5,169 nucleotides of DNA from Actinomycetes bacterium (GTDB taxonomy: Bacteria; Actinomycetota; Acidimicrobiia; Spongiisociales; UBA4744). Made by a program: the position numbers and the translations under genes. The notes under the pieces are model-generated. The model saw nothing but the letters and a program-made list of their open reading frames with translations, was not told where the DNA came from and searched no databases. This document shows positions 1 to 4,627 of the stretch, piece after piece; positions within the stretch are counted from its first letter, which is position 1, and every line of letters starts with the position of its first letter. The stretch lies in NCBI GenBank assembly GCA_024641205.1, contig JAHEDM010000206.1:1-5169 (forward strand), in the 5' to 3' direction.

Positions 1-1
1 C

Positions 2-85
2 CGTCGGGCATTGTTCTACGCAGCTTTCGTACTCGTTATCGCGTTGGCGATCGCGGTCACCAAAAACGTCCTCGCCGGACACTGA
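2..85 (+). CDS. C-terminal end of an unidentified membrane protein (partial)
   Basis: The frame is open from the window edge to a TGA at 83-85, giving 27 residues. The fragment starts RRALFYAAF, continues as one strongly hydrophobic stretch of about 17 residues rich in Val, Ala, Leu and Ile, and ends VTKNVLAGH. This looks like a last transmembrane helix with two arginines on its N-terminal side and a short polar tail. The start and all diagnostic domains lie outside the window, so the family cannot be named. Because it reads in the same direction as the potassium channel 67 nt downstream, it could be another transport protein, but nothing in the fragment proves that. The reading frame is supported only by its membrane-like composition. 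Confidence 0.55.
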   Translation, partial: RRALFYAAFVLVIALAIAVTKNVLAGH

Positions 86-90
86 CACCA

Positions 91-122
91 CGACCACAAG
101 GTCGGTTACCGATGATTTTGTT
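91..122 (+). terminator. Possible weak terminator after the partial membrane protein gene
   Basis: A perfect 5-bp stem CGACC-ACAA-GGTCG (91-104) lies 5 nt after the upstream stop codon. It is followed after about 12 nt by a T-rich stretch (TTTTGTT, 116-122). The stem is short and the T tract is not adjacent, so this is not a canonical intrinsic terminator. A second dyad, TCGGT-T-ACCGA (102-112), overlaps its right arm and could instead be a protein-binding site upstream of the channel gene. Confidence 0.25.
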
Positions 123-152
123 CGAAATAGAGACGTCTGTGATCATGTCCGC

Positions 153-668
153 ATGAGCCGCCTCCGTCGGAGCCTCGAACGATTCCGTGCCAACCCGGCG
201 TCGACCAAGTACGCCACTGCCGCGATCGTCAGCGTGACTGTCGCGGCCGTCTTCTTAGGTGCAGTCACCGTGCTGGTCTTCGACCGCGAGGACTATCCCA
301 CGTTCGGCAAGGCACTGTGGTTCACCCTGCAGACTGTCACTACCGTCGGTTACGGCGATGCCACACCCACCACTGCGGTTGGTCGAGTGGTGGCGGCAGT
401 GGTGATGCTCGCCGCGATTGGACTCATCACGGTGGTAACCGCTGCGATCGCCTCGGTGTTTGTCGAAGCGGCACGAGCCAACTCGGCGCGGTCCGAAGCC
501 GCAGCAGAGGCCAGCGAGTCAGGTGCACTCGCTCGATTGGAAGCCTCACTCGATGAGATCGCTCAGCGACTCGAACGACTCGAGACGACCATGTCGACAA
601 TTGCTCTCCCGCTGCGGGCACCGGCCGACCCGTCCAAGAAGCAACCGCCTCACCAGACGACCGGGTAG
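153..668 (+). CDS. KcsA-like two-TM potassium channel with C-terminal coiled coil
   Basis: This 171-aa inner-membrane protein is predicted to form a tetrameric K+-selective pore (Ion_trans_2 family, PF07885). An Arg-rich N-terminus (1-12) precedes TM1 (about 20-43). A short outer loop leads to the pore helix (about 53-63), the selectivity filter TVGYGD (64-69) and TM2 (about 77-104). From the pore helix to the end of TM2 it aligns without gaps to Streptomyces KcsA, 11 residues offset (KcsA sequence recalled from memory). KcsA W67, the filter and D80 are kept (W56, 64-69, D69). KcsA E71 is Gln60 here, and hinge Gly99 is Ala88. After TM2 there is no RCK or cyclic-nucleotide domain. Residues about 122-150 form four uninterrupted heptads, probably a cytoplasmic assembly bundle, and the tail is Pro- and Lys-rich. 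The ATG at 153 was chosen because it gives the expected N-terminus. It has no good Shine-Dalgarno, and the ATG at 145 is out of frame and closes at once. The nearby Mrp and USP genes suggest a role in cation or stress homeostasis (inference). Confidence 0.93.
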   Translation: MSRLRRSLERFRANPASTKYATAAIVSVTVAAVFLGAVTVLVFDREDYPTFGKALWFTLQTVTTVGYGDATPTTAVGRVVAAVVMLAAIGLITVVTAAIASVFVEAARANSARSEAAAEASESGALARLEASLDEIAQRLERLETTMSTIALPLRAPADPSKKQPPHQTTG

Positions 669-686
669 TCGTCCTCACCCGACGAC
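668..686 (+). terminator. Hairpin directly at the channel stop codon, possible terminator
   Basis: A perfect 6-bp stem GTCGTC-CTCACCC-GACGAC with a 7-nt loop begins on the last base of the channel TAG stop (666-668). No T run follows, so termination would have to be non-canonical, or the stem may only protect the 3' end of the mRNA. The position fits the end of a transcription unit facing the convergent regulator gene. Confidence 0.35.
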
Positions 687-779
687 AGCCATCAGGCAGG
701 GATGTTCTTGAAGACGTGCCCGTCTCTCATGACCAGGCCGAGGTTTGTCCCAGAGCTTGGCGAATAGGGCTCCTGTCCA

Positions 780-808
780 CCGACATTTCACCTGTCGGCG
801 AAGCCGAC
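780..808. repeat. Overlapping, mutually exclusive hairpins
   Basis: Three short segments can pair in two ways. CCGACA (780-785) pairs perfectly with TGTCGG (793-798) across a 7-nt loop. GTCGGC (794-799) pairs perfectly with GCCGAC (803-808) across a GAA loop. The middle segment is shared, so the two stems cannot form together. On the - strand the second stem has a TTC loop closed by C-G. It lies 63-77 nt beyond the regulator stop on the - strand and about 125-140 nt beyond the channel stop on the + strand. Confidence 0.5.
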
Positions 809-839
809 CGGGCTCGAGGTTCATCCTTGATTCTCTACC

Positions 840-869
840 TGCTCCGAAGTCGCGAAGCGCAGTGGAGCA
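840..869 (-). terminator. Hairpin just after the regulator gene, possible terminator
   Basis: On the - strand, directly after the regulator's stop (871-873), TGCTCC and GGAGCA (864-869 with 840-845) form a 6-bp outer stem. Inside it an internal loop leads to a 3-bp CGC-TTC-GCG tip. No T tract follows, so it is at best a non-canonical terminator for the usp-regulator transcript. Confidence 0.35.
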
Positions 870-870
870 C

Positions 871-1164
871 CTACCCACGTTCGCACTTGCTCATCAAGAC
901 ATTGAGGATTGCGCCCACTTCGAGGTGGTTCTCCAAAGGATGCCGGAGCGGAAGATCGGTATGGACCCGGTAGTGGTTGCGACGTCCAACCCGATCATGA
1001 TCGAGGTACCCCCCATCCTCGAGCTCGGCGACGATTCTCTGGACGGCCCGTTCCGTGATTCCCACCTTCTCGGCGACGTCCCGAAGTCGGATCCCCGGGT
1101 TTTCGGCAATGCAGAGCAGGACATGGCTGTGATTCGTCAGAAACATCCAGCTAGCGGTTTCCAT
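871..1164 (-). CDS. Small winged-helix DNA-binding regulator (MarR/ArsR-like fold)
   Basis: With the ATG start at 1164 this is a 97-aa, single-domain, presumably cytoplasmic transcriptional regulator. Residues 12-24 (HSHVLLCIAENPG) form helix 1. Residues 26-48 (RLRDVAEKVGITERA, then VQRIVAEL) form a clear helix-turn-helix. Residues 53-68 (YLDHDRVGRRNHYRVH) form the beta-hairpin wing with its basic patch. A short C-terminal segment (HPLENHLEVGAILNVL) is probably a dimer helix. There is no sensor domain, metal-binding cysteine set or kinase module. It resembles the roughly 100-residue winged-helix proteins common in actinobacteria, whose ligands are mostly unknown. The start is set by GGGAGG at 1171-1176, 6 nt before this ATG. 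A GTG at 1170 would add two residues but abuts that site. The gene lies 75 nt downstream of usp on the same strand, so it may be co-transcribed or read from its own promoter, where a perfect dyad (1192-1202) could be its operator. Its targets are not known from sequence. Confidence 0.85.
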   Translation of the reverse strand: METASWMFLTNHSHVLLCIAENPGIRLRDVAEKVGITERAVQRIVAELEDGGYLDHDRVGRRNHYRVHTDLPLRHPLENHLEVGAILNVLMSKCERG

Positions 1165-1170
1165 ATGCAC

Positions 1171-1176
1171 CCTCCC
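1171..1176 (-). promoter_or_regulatory. Ribosome binding site that fixes the regulator start
   Basis: On the - strand GGGAGG stands 6 nt before the ATG at 1164 and 0 nt before the alternative GTG at 1170. Only the ATG has normal spacing. Confidence 0.7.
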
Positions 1177-1191
1177 GGTCTCGTTGATACG

Positions 1192-1202
1192 AAACGACGT
1201 TT
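1192..1202. promoter_or_regulatory. Perfect dyad upstream of the regulator gene, possible operator
   Basis: AAACG-A-CGTTT is a perfect 11-bp dyad in the 75-nt gap between the usp stop and the regulator ATG, centred 33 nt upstream of the start. Two copies of GATACG (1186-1191 and 1225-1230) lie in the same gap, the first directly abutting the dyad. Its position suits autoregulation by the winged-helix protein. No convincing -35/-10 pair was recognised. The function is inference. Confidence 0.3.
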
Positions 1203-1239
1203 GTGTAGAGAGCCTGGATCGTGGGATACGGCCGGTCGC

Positions 1240-2190
1240 TCACGCTGAGGGCCGATCAGGCTGCTGAACGGGTGATAGGAAGCCGTCCGGCTTCACCGCG
1301 ATGATGTTGGAGCGCAATGAGCTGAGTGTTGTTTCGGCAGTGTTTCCCATGAGCAATCCGGCCACGCCGCTCCGGGCCAAGGTACCCATGACCACGACAC
1401 CCGGGTCGACGGACGCGGCGACCTCGGCGATGGCATCCATCGGCCTTGCCTTCAGTATGTGGAGGCGAATCTCGTCCTCTGGAATACCGGTCCCCGCAAT
1501 GAGCTTGCTCACTGCGTCGCGAGCCAGGAGCTCCTCACGGAGGACGAGTTCATCGACGTCCGTCTTCGGCATCCGCACTCGACCGTTGCGAAGGAGGCTC
1601 TCACCGTCCAGTCTCCAGCCGTGAACCATGTGGAATCGGCTTCCCAGGCGGTTGGCGAGTGACCAGCCGATTTCAACCAGCTTCGTGTCCAGGGAAGACG
1701 GTTCTCCTTCCTCGAAGGGTCCGACGGCGGCAAGCACCTCGCCGTTGGCAGGTACCTCGGGGCGGAACACCCATATCGGTACCGGGCATTTGCGGAGCAA
1801 GTGCATGATGGTCGAGGCGCGGGCCAAGCCCACCAGGCCGGCCGGCTGATCGGGAGGGACGATCACGAGGTCGTGGCCATGGGAGAGCACCCGCCTAATC
1901 ACCTCGATGAACGCTGTCCCGGCGGTCAGCGCTACTTCCACCGGAACGCTCGTTGCCAGGTCGGCGATCTGCTCGAGCTCGGATCGTCGATCCCTCTCGA
2001 TGAGTTCCTGCACGTGCTCGGGGCGGTAACCCCCCACGGTGCCGGTCCGGCGGGTTCGCAGAGGCGGTACGACATCGAAGACGGTGAGCCGCGCCTGGTT
2101 GGCAATCGCCAGTTGTTCCGCAGCGCCTATCGCCGATTCCATGTCTACTCCGGGCACGGCGAGTACCAGGACATTCTTAAAACGCTTCAT
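1240..2190 (-). CDS. Tandem universal stress protein, UspE-like
   Basis: This 316-aa cytoplasmic protein has two UspA domains (PF00582). Domain 1 spans about 1-145: beta1 FKNVLVLAVPG at 4-14, and a final strand in LLRKCPVPIWVF at 131-142. Domain 2 spans about 150-302, from EVLAAVGPF to SNIIAVKPDG. Length and layout match E. coli UspE, recalled as also 316 aa with near-identical landmarks (LLRKCPSPVW, and GNTAE before the final strand). UspE is linked to stress resistance and cell aggregation, but the biochemical role is not settled. Domain 2 keeps most of the nucleotide-binding loop: G269, then A272 where the family has Gly, then G282-N283. Domain 1 lacks the loop, so ATP binding is uncertain. 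The ATG at 2190 was chosen because AGAGGTG (2196-2202) lies 5 nt upstream. An in-frame TTG at 2220 would add ten residues but has no support. The gene diverges from mrpA across 127 nt and may be co-transcribed with the regulator downstream. Confidence 0.9.
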   Translation of the reverse strand: MKRFKNVLVLAVPGVDMESAIGAAEQLAIANQARLTVFDVVPPLRTRRTGTVGGYRPEHVQELIERDRRSELEQIADLATSVPVEVALTAGTAFIEVIRRVLSHGHDLVIVPPDQPAGLVGLARASTIMHLLRKCPVPIWVFRPEVPANGEVLAAVGPFEEGEPSSLDTKLVEIGWSLANRLGSRFHMVHGWRLDGESLLRNGRVRMPKTDVDELVLREELLARDAVSKLIAGTGIPEDEIRLHILKARPMDAIAEVAASVDPGVVVMGTLARSGVAGLLMGNTAETTLSSLRSNIIAVKPDGFLSPVQQPDRPSA

Positions 2191-2195
2191 GATTT

Positions 2196-2202
2196 CACCT
2201 CT
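2196..2202 (-). promoter_or_regulatory. Ribosome binding site that fixes the usp start
   Basis: On the - strand AGAGGTG ends 5 nt before the ATG at 2190. This favours the 316-aa form over the 326-aa form from the TTG at 2220. Confidence 0.75.
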
Positions 2203-2207
2203 TTGGA

Positions 2208-2222
2208 GTTTGTCTAACAAAC
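2208..2222. repeat. Perfect inverted repeat in the usp leader
   Basis: GTTTGT-CTA-ACAAAC is a perfect 6-bp inverted repeat with a 3-nt centre, 6 nt upstream of the usp Shine-Dalgarno. It could be an operator, or an mRNA hairpin close enough to the ribosome site to affect translation. Confidence 0.45.
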
Positions 2223-2225
2223 GAA

Positions 2226-2245
2226 ATCTGAATCACGAATCAGAT
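2226..2245. promoter_or_regulatory. 20-bp imperfect palindrome, candidate operator
   Basis: ATCTGAATCACGAATCAGAT pairs with its own reverse complement at 8 of 10 positions. The mismatches are the A/A pair and the central A/C pair. The size and two-half-site form are typical of sites for dimeric helix-turn-helix proteins. It lies in the middle of the divergent spacer, where one bound dimer could affect both usp and mrpA. Confidence 0.4.
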
Positions 2246-2254
2246 ACGTACTAC

Positions 2255-2287
2255 ATGCGTCTTATACGTTTCAGAATTCGCAAATAG
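2255..2287 (+). CDS. Possible 10-residue leader peptide upstream of mrpA
   Basis: ATG at 2255 opens a mini-ORF encoding MRLIRFRIRK that stops at TAG 2285-2287, in the same frame as mrpA and 30 nt before its TTG. The peptide alternates hydrophobic and basic residues (four Arg and one Lys in ten). No Shine-Dalgarno precedes the ATG, so it would need leaderless or weak initiation. It may be chance in an AT-rich spacer, but its placement suits a leader peptide. Confidence 0.2.
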   Translation: MRLIRFRIRK

Positions 2288-2300
2288 ATCATCGTATTTC

Positions 2301-2306
2301 GAGGAG
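2301..2306 (+). promoter_or_regulatory. Ribosome binding site for the TTG start of mrpA
   Basis: GAGGAG ends 11 nt before the TTG at 2318, slightly long but usable. An in-frame TAG at 2285-2287 excludes any longer form. A GTG at 2308 is in another frame and too close to the site. The next in-frame ATG (2342) has no comparable site and would cut into TM1. Confidence 0.6.
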
Positions 2307-2317
2307 AGTGGATTCCT

Positions 2318-4627
2318 TTGACGACCTGGTTCGTGCTGATCATGGCGGGGCATGTTGCCGTTGCAATTGCTCTCGCCATGCGGGGGATCGGGAACCGCCG
2401 GGCCGTGCTGCTGGGCGCCGCCCCTCTGGCGGCCATGTTCCTATGGGCGGTCGCTGCAATAGTCATGGGGGAGGCGCTCGATGGTCGAGCACTGATTGCC
2501 GATCTTGAATGGCTCCCGGCCCTCGGGGTGTCTTTGGCCATCCGAATCGATGCGCTGTCGCTTATCTTCCTGACCCTGATTTCCGGCGTAGGGCTGGCAA
2601 TCGTTGTCTTTTCGGGGGGCTACATGAAGAAAGCCCCGTTTCCAGGACGTTTTCTGGCGCTGCTCGTTTTGTTTGCCGCGGCGATGAGTGGTCTGGTGGC
2701 CGTCGACAACGTGTTCGGGCTTTTCGTCTTCTGGGAATTGACGACCGTCACCTCATACCTGCTGATCGGCTTCGACGACCGTAAGGGCAGTGCCCGGGCC
2801 GCCGCCTTCCAGGCGATACTGACCACCGGGTTGGGCGGTCTCGCCCTCCTCGCCGGCCTGGTCCTGCTCTCCCAGGCGTCCGGGACCACCTCGGTGGCCG
2901 AGATCGTCGCCACGCCTCCGAGCGGCGGGGTGGTCAGCGCGGCACTGGGGTTGGTATTGGTCGGCGTCTTCACCAAATCTGCGCAGGCTCCTTTCCATTT
3001 CTGGCTTCCCGGCGCCATGGCCGCCCCCACTCCGGTCAGTGCCTATCTCCACTCGGCCACCATGGTCAAGGCAGGCATCTTCCTTCTGATTCGTTTGGCG
3101 CCTGGGTTCGCGGGAGATCCCATCTGGGGTCCGACCGTGGTGACCGTTGGTCTGGTGACGATGGTCATCGGAGCGTGGCGTGCCCTTCGCCAGACCGACC
3201 TCAAGCTGCTGCTGGCCTACGGGACGGTCAGCCAACTCGGTCTGATGACCGCGCTGGCCGGTATCGGTTCTCCTCCGGTTCTGCACGCCGCCGTGGCGAT
3301 TGTCGTTGCACATTCCTTCTTCAAGGCGGCGCTGTTCCTGACCATGGGCACAGTGGACTCCGCAGCGGGAACCCGGGATCTCCGCTTGCTCTCGGGTCTG
3401 GCAAAAGTTCTTCCGGTGCTGGCAGTTGCCGGGGGCCTCGCCGCTGCGTCGATGGCGGGTATTGCCCCTCTGCTCGGGTTCCTCTCCAAAGAGGCGGCGT
3501 TCGCCGCGCTGATCAAGGAGGATGAGTGGATTGCGCTGGGTGTCATCGCGGCAGCTTCAATCGCCACGGTCGGGTATGCGCTCAGGTTCTGGTGGGGTGC
3601 TTTCGGGACCAAGCCGTTCGCTCTCGAATCGGGATCGGGCGAAGCTGCTTTCGCTCGCCCGACCGCCGCCCTGGTGTTGCCCCCCCTGGTTCTGGCTGTG
3701 ATCGGGTTGGTGTTCGGTGCGGCCCCCGGCGGCCTGGACCGGTTGGTTTCGGCGGCGGCGCCCGGCGGGAAACTGATCCTGTGGCCGGGTTGGAACCTGG
3801 CCCTGACCGTGTCCGGCATCGTCGTGGTTGCGGGGCTGGTACTCCATGTGCGGCGGGACTCGGTGAGCCGATTCCAGGGTTTGTCGGCCCGATGGGCCCA
3901 CGAGCGGTTGCACATGCCTTCCGCTGACCGCGGGTATGAGAGCGCAGTGTCGGGCCTGAACCGCTTCGCCGATCGGGTGACGGGGATCGTTCAAAACGGC
4001 TCGCTGCCCATCTACCTGGCGATCATCCTGACCGTGGTGGTGGGAGTTCCGGCAGTGGCCTGGGCAGTCTCCGGCGGTGGATGGCAGGAGCCGCAATGGG
4101 CCTACTCCGTGGCCGAGGCCGTCCTGGCGGTGTTTGTGGCGGCCTGCGCCCTTGCCGTCACCTGGTCGCAGAGCCGTCTGGCGGCGGTGCTGTTGCTCGG
4201 AGCCGTCGGCTATGCCGTGGCGGGTCTGTTCGTTGTCTACGCCGCACCGGATCTGGCATTGACTCTGCTCCTGGTGGAAACCATCACCGTCGCCATGTTC
4301 GCCTTTGTTCTCCTGCGACTGCCCCGCCGTTTCGAGATCTACAAGTGGCGAATCCGTGGTTGGGTACGAGGAGCGGTTGCACTGGCGGTAGGCGTCTTCG
4401 TGTCGGCCGGAACCCTCATCGCCGCGGCCCAGAGAACTACTCGACCCGTCTCGGAACAGTACGCCGAGCTCGCCCCCGCAGCCGGAGGAACCAACGTCGT
4501 GAACGTGATCTTGACCGACTTCCGGGCCCTCGACACGCTGGGAGAGATCACGGTGGTCGCAATCGCCGCCCTCGGAGTAGCGGCGCTGGTAGCCGGGCTG
4601 CGCTCCCCGGCCGGGAGGGAAACATGA
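2318..4627 (+). CDS. mrpA: Mrp Na+/H+ antiporter subunit A
   Basis: This 769-aa polytopic membrane protein is the largest subunit of the Mrp (Mnh/Sha) antiporter, which uses the proton gradient to expel Na+ and so supports Na+ and pH homeostasis. The NuoL-like core (Proton_antipo_M, PF00361) spans about 120-430. It carries the family's charged membrane residues: E140 in FWELTTVTSYLLIG, K220 in FTKSAQAPFHFWLP, H227, K251 in ATMVKAG, K295 in DLKLLLAYG, K336 in HSFFKAALF and K391 in GFLSKEA. The C-terminal part has an MbhD-like segment (about 595-670, with E654 in LLVETITVAMF) and an MbhE-like end (about 685-765, with NVVNVILTDFRALDTLGEITV). The protein is therefore complete and is not fused to MrpB, unlike the AB fusions of rhizobial Pha-type operons. 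The start is TTG. The stop overlaps the mrpB ATG in ATGA, indicating translational coupling. The stand-alone alternative, a NuoL of complex I, is excluded by the C-terminal MbhD/E part and the mrpB-mrpC context. Confidence 0.96.
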   Translation: MTTWFVLIMAGHVAVAIALAMRGIGNRRAVLLGAAPLAAMFLWAVAAIVMGEALDGRALIADLEWLPALGVSLAIRIDALSLIFLTLISGVGLAIVVFSGGYMKKAPFPGRFLALLVLFAAAMSGLVAVDNVFGLFVFWELTTVTSYLLIGFDDRKGSARAAAFQAILTTGLGGLALLAGLVLLSQASGTTSVAEIVATPPSGGVVSAALGLVLVGVFTKSAQAPFHFWLPGAMAAPTPVSAYLHSATMVKAGIFLLIRLAPGFAGDPIWGPTVVTVGLVTMVIGAWRALRQTDLKLLLAYGTVSQLGLMTALAGIGSPPVLHAAVAIVVAHSFFKAALFLTMGTVDSAAGTRDLRLLSGLAKVLPVLAVAGGLAAASMAGIAPLLGFLSKEAAFAALIKEDEWIALGVIAAASIATVGYALRFWWGAFGTKPFALESGSGEAAFARPTAALVLPPLVLAVIGLVFGAAPGGLDRLVSAAAPGGKLILWPGWNLALTVSGIVVVAGLVLHVRRDSVSRFQGLSARWAHERLHMPSADRGYESAVSGLNRFADRVTGIVQNGSLPIYLAIILTVVVGVPAVAWAVSGGGWQEPQWAYSVAEAVLAVFVAACALAVTWSQSRLAAVLLLGAVGYAVAGLFVVYAAPDLALTLLLVETITVAMFAFVLLRLPRRFEIYKWRIRGWVRGAVALAVGVFVSAGTLIAAAQRTTRPVSEQYAELAPAAGGTNVVNVILTDFRALDTLGEITVVAIAALGVAALVAGLRSPAGRET

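Larger units (their letters stand above)
669..870. other. Convergent intergenic gap without a gene, hairpin-rich
   Basis: About 200 nt separate the channel stop (+) from the regulator stop (-). I see no convincing gene. The only - strand frame of any length (675-878) would start with GTG, overlap the regulator stop, and encode an Arg-rich low-complexity product with no recognisable motif. The gap holds three groups of inverted repeats: 668-686, 780-808 and 840-869. None is followed by a T run in either direction. The likely role is bidirectional transcription termination or mRNA 3'-end stabilisation. Confidence 0.6.
2191..2317. promoter_or_regulatory. Divergent usp / mrpA control region
   Basis: This 127-nt AT-rich spacer (about 36% GC over 2191-2300 by hand count) separates the divergent usp and mrpA starts and must hold both promoters. 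It contains a 15-nt dyad (2208-2222), a 20-nt imperfect palindrome (2226-2245), ATACG pentamers at 2244-2248 and 2264-2268 and inverted at 2293-2297, and a 10-codon mini-ORF (2255-2287). I could not assign a consensus -35/-10 pair on either strand. TATAAG on the - strand (2261-2266) and AAATAGAT on the + strand (2282-2289) are -10-like, but neither has a good -35 at proper spacing. An alternative sigma factor or an activator-dependent promoter is possible. Confidence 0.6.

Noticed and set aside
675..878. - strand open frame of 67 codons after the regulator
   Set aside because: It has a GTG start overlapping the regulator stop, no ribosome site, an Arg-rich product without motif, and it covers the hairpin region.
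745..1248. + strand open frame of 167 codons opposite the regulator
   Set aside because: It is antisense to a clear winged-helix protein, its product has no recognisable pattern, and the opposite strand explains the conservation.
1801..2217. + strand open frame of 138 codons opposite usp
   Set aside because: It is a shadow of the USP first domain with no domain signature of its own.
2191..2220. Longer usp form from TTG at 2220
   Set aside because: AGAGGTG is correctly spaced for the ATG at 2190, and the extra ten residues would be translated through the ribosome site and the inverted repeat.
2191..2317. Consensus sigma-70-type promoters for usp and mrpA
   Set aside because: -10-like boxes exist on both strands (TATAAG, AAATAGAT), but none has a credible -35 at 16-18 nt, so no specific promoter is annotated.
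2308..2508. GTG-initiated 66-codon frame at the mrpA start
   Set aside because: GTG lies only 1 nt after GAGGAG, the product has no pattern, and it overlaps mrpA in another frame.
3217..3915. Second long - strand open frame (232 codons) inside mrpA
   Set aside because: Low-complexity Ala/Pro/Arg/Thr composition, no motif, and fully antisense to conserved mrpA sequence.
4081..4623. N-terminal extension of mrpB
   Set aside because: The frame is open but encodes an Arg-rich soluble sequence overlapping mrpA. The MnhB family starts at MRIQPSQLLE, where ATGA coupling and GGAGG are found.
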